From: an uncultured Clostridia bacterium
GTDB lineage: Bacteria > Bacillota > Clostridia > Christensenellales > Borkfalkiaceae
Direction of reading: 5' to 3'
Length of the DNA: 64,000 nucleotides
Assembly: GCA_944362555.1 (NCBI GenBank)
Contig: CALVTL010000007.1
Coordinates: forward strand, 1 to 64,000
Both the position numbers and the translations under genes were made by a program. Below, in pieces: positions 18,782 through 27,150 of this stretch (position 1 is the stretch's first letter; the number at the start of each line of letters is the position of its first letter). The notes beneath the pieces are model-generated. The model made no database searches and was not told the DNA's origin. It saw only the letters and a program-made list of their open reading frames with translations.

Positions 18782-18824
18782 AAAAAATAACAGGCTCCGA
18801 ACTTGTCGGAGCCTGCATTTTTTT
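18782..18824. terminator. bidirectional terminator between convergent genes
   Basis: CAGGCTCCGA-ACTTG-TCGGAGCCTG (18791-18815) has CATTTTTTT on the plus side and TTATTTTTT on the minus side, ending both the hydrolase gene and the phage cassette. Confidence 0.88.
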
Positions 18825-18848
18825 CGGCGCGCAATGCTTCACGCAGCG

Positions 18849-19343
18849 CTAATCGCAGTACGAGGCGAGAAGGCTGTATAAGGTCGCGTAAAATTCGCCG
18901 AGATAGGACTGTGCGAGCGTGTCCATCGCAAACGCCTGCAGGCGCGCGTCGGGGTCGTCCGTCACGTTCATGTAGTAATTGCGCACGACGAGAAAGCGCT
19001 GCGAGGCGGTGAGGTTGTAATTGGGGTTCTCGGGATAGCGGTAGGGTCCCATCTCGTTGCCCTCCGACCCGAGCGCCTCATAGGCGAGCTGATACAGCAG
19101 ATCGTCTTTTACGACTTCGACCGCCGCCGCAGCCTCCTCGTCGATGCGGTCCTCCGCGAAGTCATACACGGAGGAGCGCGCGAAGTTGTTGGCGATGAGC
19201 GTGTTTTTGAGCTGTGCCTTCTCCTCCTCCGCCTCGGCGAGGATCTCGTTCTTCTTCCCCTGCGCCACCCGCACCATGGCGAGCTGCACGGAGGAGAGGT
19301 CGTCGTAATCGGGATCGGTGAGGTCGATGATGTCGATGGTCAT
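18849..19343 (-). CDS. last gene of the phage head cassette, unknown function
   Basis: A 164-residue acidic protein (MTIDIIDLTDPDYDDLSSVQ). A predicted coiled coil covers about residues 20-55 (KKNEILAEAEEEKAQLKNTL), then there are helices with aromatic clusters (YNLTASQRFLVVRNYYMN). It does not match a family I know. Its start overlaps the preceding stop as ATGA and follows GGGAGG, so it is part of the cassette. By position it could be a head-completion or needle-like component, but nothing in the sequence proves this. It is the last gene before the bidirectional terminator, so the cassette ends here without tail genes. Confidence 0.7.
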   Translation of the reverse strand: MTIDIIDLTDPDYDDLSSVQLAMVRVAQGKKNEILAEAEEEKAQLKNTLIANNFARSSVYDFAEDRIDEEAAAAVEVVKDDLLYQLAYEALGSEGNEMGPYRYPENPNYNLTASQRFLVVRNYYMNVTDDPDARLQAFAMDTLAQSYLGEFYATLYSLLASYCD

Positions 19344-20620
19344 ACTCTGTCCTCCCTTCTGACGCGCAGCGCGATCTCCTCGATGCGCACGTCCTCATCG
19401 GCGCAGGTGAGGGTGAGCGTCACGCTCTCCCCGCGCACGCCCGCGGCGAAGTCCAGCCATTCCCCCGCCCTGCCCTGCACGCTGCGCGCCCCGTCCTCGC
19501 CGCAAAGCTGCGCCGTGAACGTGCCCGTTCCGCGCACGAACACCGCCTCCGTCCGCTTCTCCCCTTCACCGAGGGAAGTGAGCGAAAACTGCGTTTTCAT
19601 GCAACACGTCCCCCCTTGGGGGAGCGCCTGACCGGTCACGCGAAAGAGCGTTCCGCCGTTTACAAGGTACATCTCGTCCCCCGCCGAGAACGACTCGAAG
19701 GCGTGCCCCAGATAGCGCCCCCGCTGCGCGACGGGGTCGTAGAGATAGACGGCGGAAGTGCCGTCCTTCTTCTTCACCGAGGCGGCGAGCAGCTTCCCCT
19801 GCGCGGCGTCCACGCGGGCGGGCTGCGCAAGGTCGATGTCCTCATCCGCCGCCCCCTCCGCGCGCCGCACGCCGCTCCCGTCAAAGCGGCACAGCCCGGC
19901 GGAGGTGAAGAAATACGCCTCCTCCCCGATGACGGCGGCGCGGGAGAGGATGCTCCCGAAGGGGAACGCCATCTCGTCGAGGCGGAAGTTATACACGTCC
20001 GAATACCCCGTAAAACGGGTGATGCCGTGCTCGCGCAAAAAGTACACCCGATCGCGCAGGGCGACGACGTCCACGATGGCGCCGCACTGCGAGGACATCC
20101 TGCACCAGCCCGCCCCCTGTTCGGAATACTCCGTCCAGGAAGAAAAATCGAGGGGCGCGGTGTACTCCATGCGCTCGTCCGCCCCGCCGAACAGCCGCTC
20201 GTGATGGAGCACGACGTTGGACGTGGTGGGCGCGGGCTCGAACTTGGTCGTGGAGATGCCCACGCTGGAGAGCTGATAGAGCGCGCCCTCGCACAGGGCG
20301 AAGAAGGTGACGTCCCCCGCGGCGGCGGGACAGCGCGCGATGCGCAGCAGCCCTTCGCCGATGAGGTAGGTGCGGTTGTTGTCGAGGCGGGTGACGGACT
20401 TGCGCGTGGAGCGGTGGGCGAAGAGGGTGCTCCCGACGCACAGCACGTCCGTCGTGAGCGAGGGAAGGGTGATGCCCGTCTCCTCCAGCCCCTCGGCGCA
20501 CACGAGCGCCTCCCCCTCCGCGCGCAGATGGGTGAGGGCGACTCTGACGACGCTCCCCTCCCCCGCGCGGAGCGCCCCGACGGGAACGCGCACGATGCGG
20601 CGCACGGCGGCGGGGGTCAT
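19340..20620 (-). CDS. beta-rich phage structural protein, possible portal-hub (P22 gp10-like) protein
   Basis: A 426-residue protein built of repeated short strands with propeller-like motifs: TYLIGEGLLRIAR, VTFFALCEGALYQL, RVYFLREHGITRFTGYSD, EAYFFTSAGLCRFDGSG, SAVYLYDPVAQRGRYLGHAF and DEMYLVNGGTLFRV. The position after the coat and a ~190-residue connector-like protein, and the size, recall the gp10 hub of P22-type phages, which closes the portal and is beta-propeller-like. That comparison is inference from layout and fold pattern. The C-terminal ~80 residues look like a separate beta sandwich. The ATG at 20620 follows GAGGAGG and overlaps the upstream stop as ATGA. Confidence 0.65.
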   Translation of the reverse strand: MTPAAVRRIVRVPVGALRAGEGSVVRVALTHLRAEGEALVCAEGLEETGITLPSLTTDVLCVGSTLFAHRSTRKSVTRLDNNRTYLIGEGLLRIARCPAAAGDVTFFALCEGALYQLSSVGISTTKFEPAPTTSNVVLHHERLFGGADERMEYTAPLDFSSWTEYSEQGAGWCRMSSQCGAIVDVVALRDRVYFLREHGITRFTGYSDVYNFRLDEMAFPFGSILSRAAVIGEEAYFFTSAGLCRFDGSGVRRAEGAADEDIDLAQPARVDAAQGKLLAASVKKKDGTSAVYLYDPVAQRGRYLGHAFESFSAGDEMYLVNGGTLFRVTGQALPQGGTCCMKTQFSLTSLGEGEKRTEAVFVRGTGTFTAQLCGEDGARSVQGRAGEWLDFAAGVRGESVTLTLTCADEDVRIEEIALRVRREDRV

Positions 20621-21186
20621 GCCCACCTCCTCGCGCGCAGCCACAGCTTTCTGCGCTCCAGCCCCGCGGCGCGCAGCGCCGCGTGAAATTTTTCATCCCA
20701 CACGGCGGCCTCCGCATACCGTCCGCCCGCCAGAAGGTATTCGCGCGCCACGCCGTAGGAGAGCAGCCGCGCGGAGATCTTCTGCGAGAACGCCGTCTCG
20801 CCGTCCATCCCCGCCCGCTCGGGGGCGTAGGAATAGAGCACCGTCACCTCCCCCGTCCCCTCGGGCAGGATGAGCCGCTCGGCGACCACGGAGAAGGCGC
20901 ACCTTCCCGCGGCGTTTTTCACCTCCAGCACGTCGACGGGCGCGCGGGAGAAGCGGGTGAAGAGCACGGCGTTCTCCGCGGGCAGAAAGCGCTCCTCCGC
21001 CTTGAGGGGGAAGTGGTCGAGCGCGACCTCGTTCTCCACAAGGTGATAGCACGAGAGCAGCGCCGCCGCCTCCCCTTCGGGCGCGGTGCCCGCCGCGGCG
21101 TCCGCATACGCCTGTTCGATGAGAGGGACGAAGTCCGCCCGACCAAGTTCCTCCGCCGCCAATGTAAGTACTTCTTTGATGAGCAT
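20617..21186 (-). CDS. head-tail connector-like protein
   Basis: A 189-residue protein starting MLIKEVLTLAAEELGRADF. The N-terminal half is helical and the C-terminal half has strands and a helix (RLILPEGTGEVTVLYSYAPERAG). Size, position right after the coat gene and the helical N-terminus fit a portal adaptor of the gp4/gp6 type that extends the portal channel, but identity is by layout only. The ATG follows GGGGAGGG, and the stop overlaps the next gene's start by 4 nt. Confidence 0.6.
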   Translation of the reverse strand: MLIKEVLTLAAEELGRADFVPLIEQAYADAAAGTAPEGEAAALLSCYHLVENEVALDHFPLKAEERFLPAENAVLFTRFSRAPVDVLEVKNAAGRCAFSVVAERLILPEGTGEVTVLYSYAPERAGMDGETAFSQKISARLLSYGVAREYLLAGGRYAEAAVWDEKFHAALRAAGLERRKLWLRARRWA

Positions 21187-21202
21187 CCCGTCCCTCCCCT
21201 GC

Positions 21203-22357
21203 TTATTCTTCCGTGATCCCCGTGAGGACCGCCTGCCCGCAGGGACGGCTGCACAGAAGTTCCGCGTATTTTACGAGCGTCGCCGTATACACGGGCTTCC
21301 CGGGCACCTGCGCGAGGATCCTGCCGTTCTCGCCCTCCAGCCACTGCCAGTCGCAGAGCTGATGCAGGCGGAAGTCGTCGGTATTGAGAAGGTACATGGT
21401 GCCCGACGGGCAGAACCTGTCCGCCACGACGGGGATGCCGTTGAAGGTGATCGCCTTGGCGCCGCCCGCAAGCTCCACCGTGTCGATGCGGCGGTAGGCG
21501 GAGAGCACCTTGTAGAGCGCGCGGCGCACCCCCCACGAGCAGACGATGAAGTTCACCCTGCTGCCCGCCGACTCCTCGACGAGGTCGATCGCCTTCTGCA
21601 CCGCCGCCTCGGTGATGGCGCCGCCCACGGCGACCTCCACGGGGTTGAGCCAGGGGTGATCGGCGCGGGTGAGCCCGTAGAGCGTCGTCGAATCGGAGAA
21701 GATGGCGCCCAGGCCCGTGATCTCCAGCCCCTTGGAGCCCTGCACATACACCACGGCATTTGCCGCCGCGGAGATGGACGCGCCCGAGAGGACGATCTTC
21801 TTGTTCGCATAGTCCACGCCCATGACGGTGCGCCCCGCGCCGACCGACGTCCCGTCGGCGTCAAAGAGGTCGACGATCATGCCGACGGCAAAGTTTTTGG
21901 CGGAGTCCAGCGTGTACGTTGTCCCCGAAACGGCGGACACGGTGCCGAGTTTTCCCGACCCGTCGCCGAAGAGCATTCTGCCGAAGTTGAAGGAGGAGCT
22001 GCGGATGAGCTGCTCCATTTCGGTATTGAGAAGGTCGACGAAGGCGCCGTCGTCCGCGGAGGACGCGCGGATCGCCTTGTCGGAGATCTCGATCCTGCCG
22101 TAGAGATTTTTGAGGGTCGCGGTGAGCTTCGCGTAGCTGCCGTCCCCCACGGCGGGAAGGGAGCCGTCCTCCGTTCCCGCACCCACGCCGCCGTGCACGC
22201 CGACGACGGCTGCCTTGACGACGTCCTTGCCGCGCACGTCCGACGTGGTCTGTTCGATGGCGGCGAGCAGCGGGTTCGCCGTCTTGTTGAGCTGTTCCGC
22301 GACCGCGTCCAGATAGTACGATTTGAGAACGCCGTCCGCCGAAGAAGTAGTGATCAT
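21203..22357 (-). CDS. phage major capsid (coat) protein
   Basis: A 384-residue coat protein of the type found in clostridial prophages. Recognisable segments are SYYLDAVAEQLNKTANPLLAAI, GKDVVKAAVVGVHGGVGAG, LKNLYGRIEISDKAIRAS, SSFNFGRMLFGDGSGKLG and the C-terminal half with VVADRFCPSGTMYLLNTDDF. The spine-helix and A-domain order is that expected for an HK97-fold protein with an inserted beta region at about 150-215. There is no N-terminal delta domain and no maturation protease gene nearby, so assembly should rely on the separate scaffold protein encoded just upstream. The ATG follows GGAGG. The reading frame is intact. Confidence 0.85.
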   Translation of the reverse strand: MITTSSADGVLKSYYLDAVAEQLNKTANPLLAAIEQTTSDVRGKDVVKAAVVGVHGGVGAGTEDGSLPAVGDGSYAKLTATLKNLYGRIEISDKAIRASSADDGAFVDLLNTEMEQLIRSSSFNFGRMLFGDGSGKLGTVSAVSGTTYTLDSAKNFAVGMIVDLFDADGTSVGAGRTVMGVDYANKKIVLSGASISAAANAVVYVQGSKGLEITGLGAIFSDSTTLYGLTRADHPWLNPVEVAVGGAITEAAVQKAIDLVEESAGSRVNFIVCSWGVRRALYKVLSAYRRIDTVELAGGAKAITFNGIPVVADRFCPSGTMYLLNTDDFRLHQLCDWQWLEGENGRILAQVPGKPVYTATLVKYAELLCSRPCGQAVLTGITEE

Positions 22358-22360
22358 ATC

Positions 22361-22810
22361 TTATCCTCCATGTTTTTGATGTTTGAGATAGCCGAGCGCG
22401 AGCGCTCCTGCCTGTTTGAGCGTGGACGCCCTTGCTGCGGGCGCCGTGACGCCCGTTCCCGCCCCCGCCAGAAGGGGCACGCCGCCGAGCGAGGAGAGAT
22501 ATTCCCCCACGATGCGGGCGCGCACCTCCTCATTCCCCCTGACGGCGCAAAGGAGCGCGTCGTTTTCGCCTTCCGGCTTGCCCGCGTCCTCCGCCTCTGC
22601 TGCCTGCACAGGCGCCTGCGTCTCCGCGCTCTGCGCGGGGGCGGCTGCCTGCGCCTCCTCGAGCGCCTTCAGGCGTTGACTGCGACGGGTGAATTCCGCC
22701 TCCAGCTCCCGATAGGCACGCATGAGGGCTTCCACGTTGCGGAATTTTCCGAGGTCGGGCATCTCCTGCACCCCCTCGGGTCCCTGTGTCTTGTTCTCCT
22801 CTTCCGTCAT
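22361..22810 (-). CDS. capsid scaffolding protein
   Basis: A 149-residue acidic protein. A conserved amphipathic segment (LGKFRNVEALMRAYRELEAEFTRRSQRLKALEE, here split as about residues 21-53) is typical of scaffold proteins in clostridial phages. An alanine/glutamine-rich linker follows, then a helical C-terminus ending LGYLKHQKHGG. Position between portal and coat is the classic scaffold position. It overlaps the portal stop as ATGA and has GGAGG upstream. It is 3 nt from the coat start. Confidence 0.75.
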   Translation of the reverse strand: MTEEENKTQGPEGVQEMPDLGKFRNVEALMRAYRELEAEFTRRSQRLKALEEAQAAAPAQSAETQAPVQAAEAEDAGKPEGENDALLCAVRGNEEVRARIVGEYLSSLGGVPLLAGAGTGVTAPAARASTLKQAGALALGYLKHQKHGG

Positions 22811-24663
22811 ACATTTCCTCCTTGCAATTTTTGATGCGACGCAAGATGGCGCAGGATCCGCGCACGCACCCCTTCCTCCTTCTCCCCGCCCGAGAGCAGG
22901 GCACGCAGGTGCTCGGTGCGGTGCAGCGCATGGTCGTCATACGCGTCCGCCTCCACATCCTGCTGCGCCAGCATGAGATTTTCCCGCTCCGCCTTTTTGA
23001 GGTGGAGATTGGAAATATCCCGCGCGTTCTCGAACGAGCCGAAGCCGAGCGCCTCCAGCACGCGGTTGCGCACGTCGTCCGAGAGCTTTCCGTCTCCGTC
23101 CTGCAAGAGCCCGAGGGAGAGGAGCGAGAGGATGTCCTCCTTCTTCTGCTCCGCCGTCCGCTCGTATCCCGGCGCAAACTGCACATCGTCCGCCGAGATG
23201 TCGCTCTTTGAGAACGCCACGAATTCGGTATCCCCGCCCGTCCCCGTCATGCGCAGGACGCGGTGCACGCCCGCGAACTGTTTGTAAAGATGCAGGATCT
23301 GCTTTCCCACCTCTTTGACAGCCCGTTCCACGCTCTCCGCGCTCAACTGCATCCGGTTGGTGTCCTGGTCGAGGAGGAGCTGCAATCCCGTCGCCGACGT
23401 GACGTTCGCCGGGCTCGCCGAATTGCGGGAGATCTCGCTCATGCCCGAAACGAGCACGAACTCGTTCGCCAGCCGCTCCTCCTCCTTTTCAAACTCCGAG
23501 GGCACGCTGCCGCCGTCGAGGAAGGAAGGTTTCTCCGAGCCCCTGCGGTAGACGAGCACCTTCCCGGGATACAGCCCGTCCTCCGCAAGTTCCTCGGCGT
23601 CCACCGAGCCGTCCTCCACGGCTATGACGCCCGTCGAGAGCCTGTTCAAAAACTCGTGCTTGCGGTTCCTGACCGCATTGTACGCCCGCTGCAGGGGGAT
23701 CATCCTGTCCACGACGCTCGTTCCGAAGAACGCGCCCGGGAGCGCGATGCACGTCTGCCGGATGAAGGGCAGAACGCGCCCGCCTCTGTCCCCGTTGCAG
23801 TAGGGAAGGTCTCCCTCGTACAACAGTTTGTCAGCCGCCACGATCTCCAGCCGCCCCTTCGGATGTGCGCCGTCGGGACGGGTATACCGTTCGATCAGAA
23901 TGACTGCGTCCTCGAGGACGGGGCGTTCCCCTCCGTCCGCGGGGCGCTTCCAGCCGCTCGCCGCGCTGTAAGGCAGCAGCGGAAAATCGCCGACGTCGCC
24001 GCCCGCCACCTCCACGCCGAACTTGTCGCGGATGTAGGAGGCGGGCACCGCCTTGGCATGGATGAGGCTGGAGACTTCCTGCATATTCTCCGCCGTGAGC
24101 GTATCGGGGTACACTTCAAAGGGGGAGAGCGCGACGACGTTGACGTCCCCCTCCCGCACCGAATGCCCCGCCTCGTTGGTGCCGATGACCTTGCCGTCGT
24201 CGTGATTCCACACTACCTTATAGAACGAGGTGCCGCACGTCTCCGACCAGAGCGTCGCCTGCGAGATGATGCCGTCGAGGTCGATGCGGTCCTTCACCGA
24301 GCGCAGAATGCTCGTGCAAAGGCGCGCCGTCTTCATGTCGTCGTCCGCGTCCGAGAAGGCGCGCACTTCGAGAGAGGGGCGCACCTTGGCGAGCCGTGCA
24401 AGGCGGGTGTCCAGCGTGGGCGCGATGTGGTTGAAGCACCTGCGCGACTGCCAGTAGAAGGTCGCCGCCTCCTCCTCGAGCTCCCCCGAGGGGGTGATGT
24501 CACAGAACTGATTGCCGCTCACGAAGTTCATGTTGAGCTCCCAGCCCCGCTCCAGCATCCTGCGCGCGGCGCGCCGCCGCGCAAAGTCGGCGGCGATCTC
24601 TTTCACGAGCGTCTCCCTCCTCTTTGCCTCCATGCGTTCCTTGAGTTTTTGTCTTTGCGTCAT
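22807..24663 (-). CDS. phage portal protein, large podovirus/P22-like type
   Basis: A 618-residue portal, the ring through which DNA is packaged. The N-terminal helical region (RMLERGWELNMNFVSGNQFCDI) and the RCFNHIAPTLDTRLARLAKVRPSLEV segment, the wing/stem centre (FGTSVVDRMIPLQRAYNAVRNRKHEFL), the tunnel region (ATGLQLLLDQDTNRMQLSAESVERAVKEVGKQILHLY, here only named) and a charged C-terminal barrel are intact. Length is much longer than the 400-450 residues of siphovirus HK97-like portals. The ATG at 24663 has AAGGAG; it begins 1 nt after the upstream stop. No frameshift or stop interrupts it. Confidence 0.85.
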   Translation of the reverse strand: MTQRQKLKERMEAKRRETLVKEIAADFARRRAARRMLERGWELNMNFVSGNQFCDITPSGELEEEAATFYWQSRRCFNHIAPTLDTRLARLAKVRPSLEVRAFSDADDDMKTARLCTSILRSVKDRIDLDGIISQATLWSETCGTSFYKVVWNHDDGKVIGTNEAGHSVREGDVNVVALSPFEVYPDTLTAENMQEVSSLIHAKAVPASYIRDKFGVEVAGGDVGDFPLLPYSAASGWKRPADGGERPVLEDAVILIERYTRPDGAHPKGRLEIVAADKLLYEGDLPYCNGDRGGRVLPFIRQTCIALPGAFFGTSVVDRMIPLQRAYNAVRNRKHEFLNRLSTGVIAVEDGSVDAEELAEDGLYPGKVLVYRRGSEKPSFLDGGSVPSEFEKEEERLANEFVLVSGMSEISRNSASPANVTSATGLQLLLDQDTNRMQLSAESVERAVKEVGKQILHLYKQFAGVHRVLRMTGTGGDTEFVAFSKSDISADDVQFAPGYERTAEQKKEDILSLLSLGLLQDGDGKLSDDVRNRVLEALGFGSFENARDISNLHLKKAERENLMLAQQDVEADAYDDHALHRTEHLRALLSGGEKEEGVRARILRHLASHQKLQGGNV

Positions 24664-24664
24664 G

Positions 24665-24925
24665 TCAGTCTCCTTGTTGATTTTCTTCGAGCGCCGCCGC
24701 AAGGCGCGCCCGTTCGGCTTCGAGCTGTTCGTCGGAGAGCGCGGAATAGTCCGTCCCCTCCAATAAAAGGCGCACCGCCTTCAGATCGGGCGGGATGTCC
24801 TTGTGCGTCTCCCGCCGCCTTACAAGTTTCAATTCCCCGTCCCGCGCGTCGTACTCCTCCGTCACTTCCTCGACGGTGAACCCGAGCGCCACTTTTAAGA
24901 CGGCATCCCTCACTTTGTCCTGCAT
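24665..24925 (-). CDS. small protein between terminase and portal, terminase-small-subunit-like
   Basis: An 86-residue protein (MQDKVRDAVLKVALGFTVEEVTEEYD...). The segment ETHKDIPPDLKAVRLLLEG resembles the 'PPD..A...L' element seen in small terminase subunits and related packaging proteins, and the C-terminus is a charged helix. Its ATG has no good ribosome binding site. A strong GGAGGGGAG lies about 22 nt upstream and instead serves a 13-codon frame (MSASDMGTGCRTK) whose stop lies just inside this gene. Translation by coupling from that leader is plausible. It is located directly between the large terminase and the portal. Confidence 0.6.
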   Translation of the reverse strand: MQDKVRDAVLKVALGFTVEEVTEEYDARDGELKLVRRRETHKDIPPDLKAVRLLLEGTDYSALSDEQLEAERARLAAALEENQQGD

Positions 24926-24997
24926 CCCGTACCCATGTCCGACGCGGACATACTCCCCTCCTTTTGCGAATTTTTCCTGTGAACGCAGACATGGTGC

Positions 24998-26443
24998 CTA
25001 TCTTTTTTGTCTGCGGGCGCGCAGCAGGGCGCGGATGCGCCGCTCCTTGTCGCGGGCGATGACACCCGGAACCGTCCTCTCCTGCGCGGGGCGGGGGCGG
25101 CTCATCAGAAAGTAGCGCAGCTCATCCATCGCGTGGTCGTCCCGCTTGACGGGCGCATCGCCGCTCCCCCAGAAGTAGCTCTTGAACTCGCGGATCATGT
25201 TGACGCAGCCCGAAAAGATGTAAAGGTCGGGCAGCCCGTTCTCGCGATTTAAGTAGCTCTTGACGCGCTCGATGCCCGAAAAGACGTCCTTTTCAACGCG
25301 CATATCTGGAAGGATGCCGCGCTCCGAAAAGAGCTCCGCCACCGACTTCTCCGCGGCGAGCGTGCGCTGCGAGGCGGCGGAGTCGATGAGCGCCTCCACC
25401 CTGCCCTGCCCGTCCCGCTTCCATCCGAGCTTTTCCGCGAGCGACAAAATGGCATTGGCGTGAAAGTCGATGCCGTGCCCCGCCGCGTAGTGCTCGGCGA
25501 CGACGTACACGTTCCCGTCCCAATCGACGGCATAAAAGTGCGCCGAGAGCGGATTTTTCAGCCCGGGGTCGATGGAGACGCACGCCTGCCACGCGGGGGG
25601 AACGGGGAAGGGCTCGATGACGTGCACGCGCTCGTCGAACTCGGGATAGACGAGCCCCTCGCGCGCGGCGAACCGTCCGAACCGCCTGCTCTCCAGCGTC
25701 GCCGCGTCCATGGAGGCGGAGAGCATGGCGATCTCCTTTTTGGAGAGATAGGGATTGTCCGCCCACTCCATGAACTCATACCACACCTCGGGATTGTTGC
25801 CGCGGTTTAAGTAGATCTCCTCATAGACGAACGTCAGCCCCTTCAAGGGCGTCATCGTCCCGAAGATGTCCCCCTCCTTGTCGAGAACGCGCATGAGGCA
25901 CTCCTCGTAGATGTCGCGGGGCGGCTCCTCGTCGAACCACACGAAGTCGAGCGAGCTCCCCTGAAAGCGCTCCCTGCCCTGGTCGCAGCTCTTAAAGCCG
26001 ATGACGCTCGTCCCGCCCAGCGCGTTCTTTACGACGATCTGGTCGACGATGCCCGCGGCGGGATTGTCCTTTCTGCCGCTCACCATCACGATGTCGACGA
26101 TGAAGTCGGGGCGCAGGTAGTGCAGGATCTTCTTCTGCGCGACGTCGCGCTGCACCTGCTGCGTGAGCGACACCACCCATCCGAACACGTTCTTTCTGTT
26201 TTTGCGGTAAGGGTGGATGCCGCGCGCCATCCACACCGCCTCCACCGCGCCGCACTCCGTCTTGCCCGAGCGGTTGCCGCCGAACACCCAGCGGTTGCGC
26301 TTTTTGCACTTGTGGAAGGCGAGCTGCTTTTTGTGTTTCTTTTTCCCCTTGTTGTATGCCGCGAGCTTGTCCGCCGCCCGCCGTCGGGCGATCTCCGCCT
26401 CGACGGCGCGCAGTTTCAGCGCTAATTCGTTGTCCTTCGTCAA
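24998..26443 (-). CDS. phage terminase large subunit
   Basis: A 481-residue DNA-packaging motor and nuclease. The ATPase has Walker A GGNRSGKT (about residues 54-61), Walker B FVWFDEEP (about 166-173) and the coupling motif GTMTPLKG. The nuclease domain keeps its acidic residues in SIDPGLKNP (about 290), ALIDSAAS and DDHAMDELRYF (about 437). All key residues are present, so the enzyme should be active. The start is TTG at 26443, preceded by GGGAGGGGG; no ATG occurs before Walker A. It starts only 44 bp from a divergent plus-strand gene, so its message probably comes through that gene in antisense. Confidence 0.9.
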   Translation of the reverse strand: MTKDNELALKLRAVEAEIARRRAADKLAAYNKGKKKHKKQLAFHKCKKRNRWVFGGNRSGKTECGAVEAVWMARGIHPYRKNRKNVFGWVVSLTQQVQRDVAQKKILHYLRPDFIVDIVMVSGRKDNPAAGIVDQIVVKNALGGTSVIGFKSCDQGRERFQGSSLDFVWFDEEPPRDIYEECLMRVLDKEGDIFGTMTPLKGLTFVYEEIYLNRGNNPEVWYEFMEWADNPYLSKKEIAMLSASMDAATLESRRFGRFAAREGLVYPEFDERVHVIEPFPVPPAWQACVSIDPGLKNPLSAHFYAVDWDGNVYVVAEHYAAGHGIDFHANAILSLAEKLGWKRDGQGRVEALIDSAASQRTLAAEKSVAELFSERGILPDMRVEKDVFSGIERVKSYLNRENGLPDLYIFSGCVNMIREFKSYFWGSGDAPVKRDDHAMDELRYFLMSRPRPAQERTVPGVIARDKERRIRALLRARRQKR

Positions 26444-26487
26444 AATATTCCCCCTCCCGCGCCGCGCGGCGCGCTATGATAGCGGCT

Positions 26488-27150
26488 ATGAAACGATTGT
26501 TCTTGCTGCTGCTCGCGGCGCTCGCGCTCCTGCCCGCCGCGCGCCTTTCTGCCGCCGCCGAGGAGGGCAGATACGCCGTCGCCGTCGGGGACGTGTGGTT
26601 TTATTCCTCCGCCTCGGAGGAGGCGAAGCTGTTTTTGCTGCCCGATACATACTACGTCCGCGTGCTCGACGAGGGCGAGACGTACTGCACCGTCGAATAT
26701 CAGGCGGACGACGCCCCCTACAAAAAGCTGTTGGGCTACTGCCGCACCGACGCGCTCACCTTCGTGGACTTCACCCCCGCCCGGCCCTATCTTCGCAAGC
26801 AGATCACGGTGGAATACACCCTGCCCGACGCGGGCGGGCTCGGTTCGGAGGAATTCACGGGCGTCGAACGCACCTTCGTCTACTACGGCGACCGCTACGA
26901 GGGCGCGCAGCTCTATCTCTATGTCCTCTCGGGGAATGTGTTCGGCTATCTCCCCGCCGACGCTCCGCCCGAATACGAACGCAACACCGACTACCTCGAA
27001 CAGACCTCGGGCGAGGCGGAGGAGCGCGCGCCGCAGGGCACGAACGCGGTACAGATCGTCGTCATCGTGCTCGCCTGCGTCGCCGCCGCGGCGGTCGCCG
27101 TCATCCTTCTGCGCGGGAAGCATCCCCCGCAGAAGGAGCGGGAGTTCTGA
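26488..27150 (+). CDS. type I membrane protein with SH3-like domain, unknown function
   Basis: A 220-residue protein with a signal peptide (MKRLFLLLLAALALLPAARLSAAA), an extracellular region whose first ~65 residues (YAVAVGDVWFYSSASEEAKL ... YCRTDALTFVDF) look like a bacterial SH3-type barrel, a beta-rich middle, and a transmembrane helix at about 187-208 (VQIVVIVLACVAAAAVAVIL) with a short basic tail. It lies on the plus strand between the phage late regulator and the terminase, both on the minus strand, and its 3' end overlaps the regulator gene by 50 bp. TATGAT lies 7 nt before the ATG and there is no Shine-Dalgarno sequence, so it may be leaderless. It shares its domain plan with the larger gene at 27939. 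Confidence 0.72.
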   Translation: MKRLFLLLLAALALLPAARLSAAAEEGRYAVAVGDVWFYSSASEEAKLFLLPDTYYVRVLDEGETYCTVEYQADDAPYKKLLGYCRTDALTFVDFTPARPYLRKQITVEYTLPDAGGLGSEEFTGVERTFVYYGDRYEGAQLYLYVLSGNVFGYLPADAPPEYERNTDYLEQTSGEAEERAPQGTNAVQIVVIVLACVAAAAVAVILLRGKHPPQKEREF

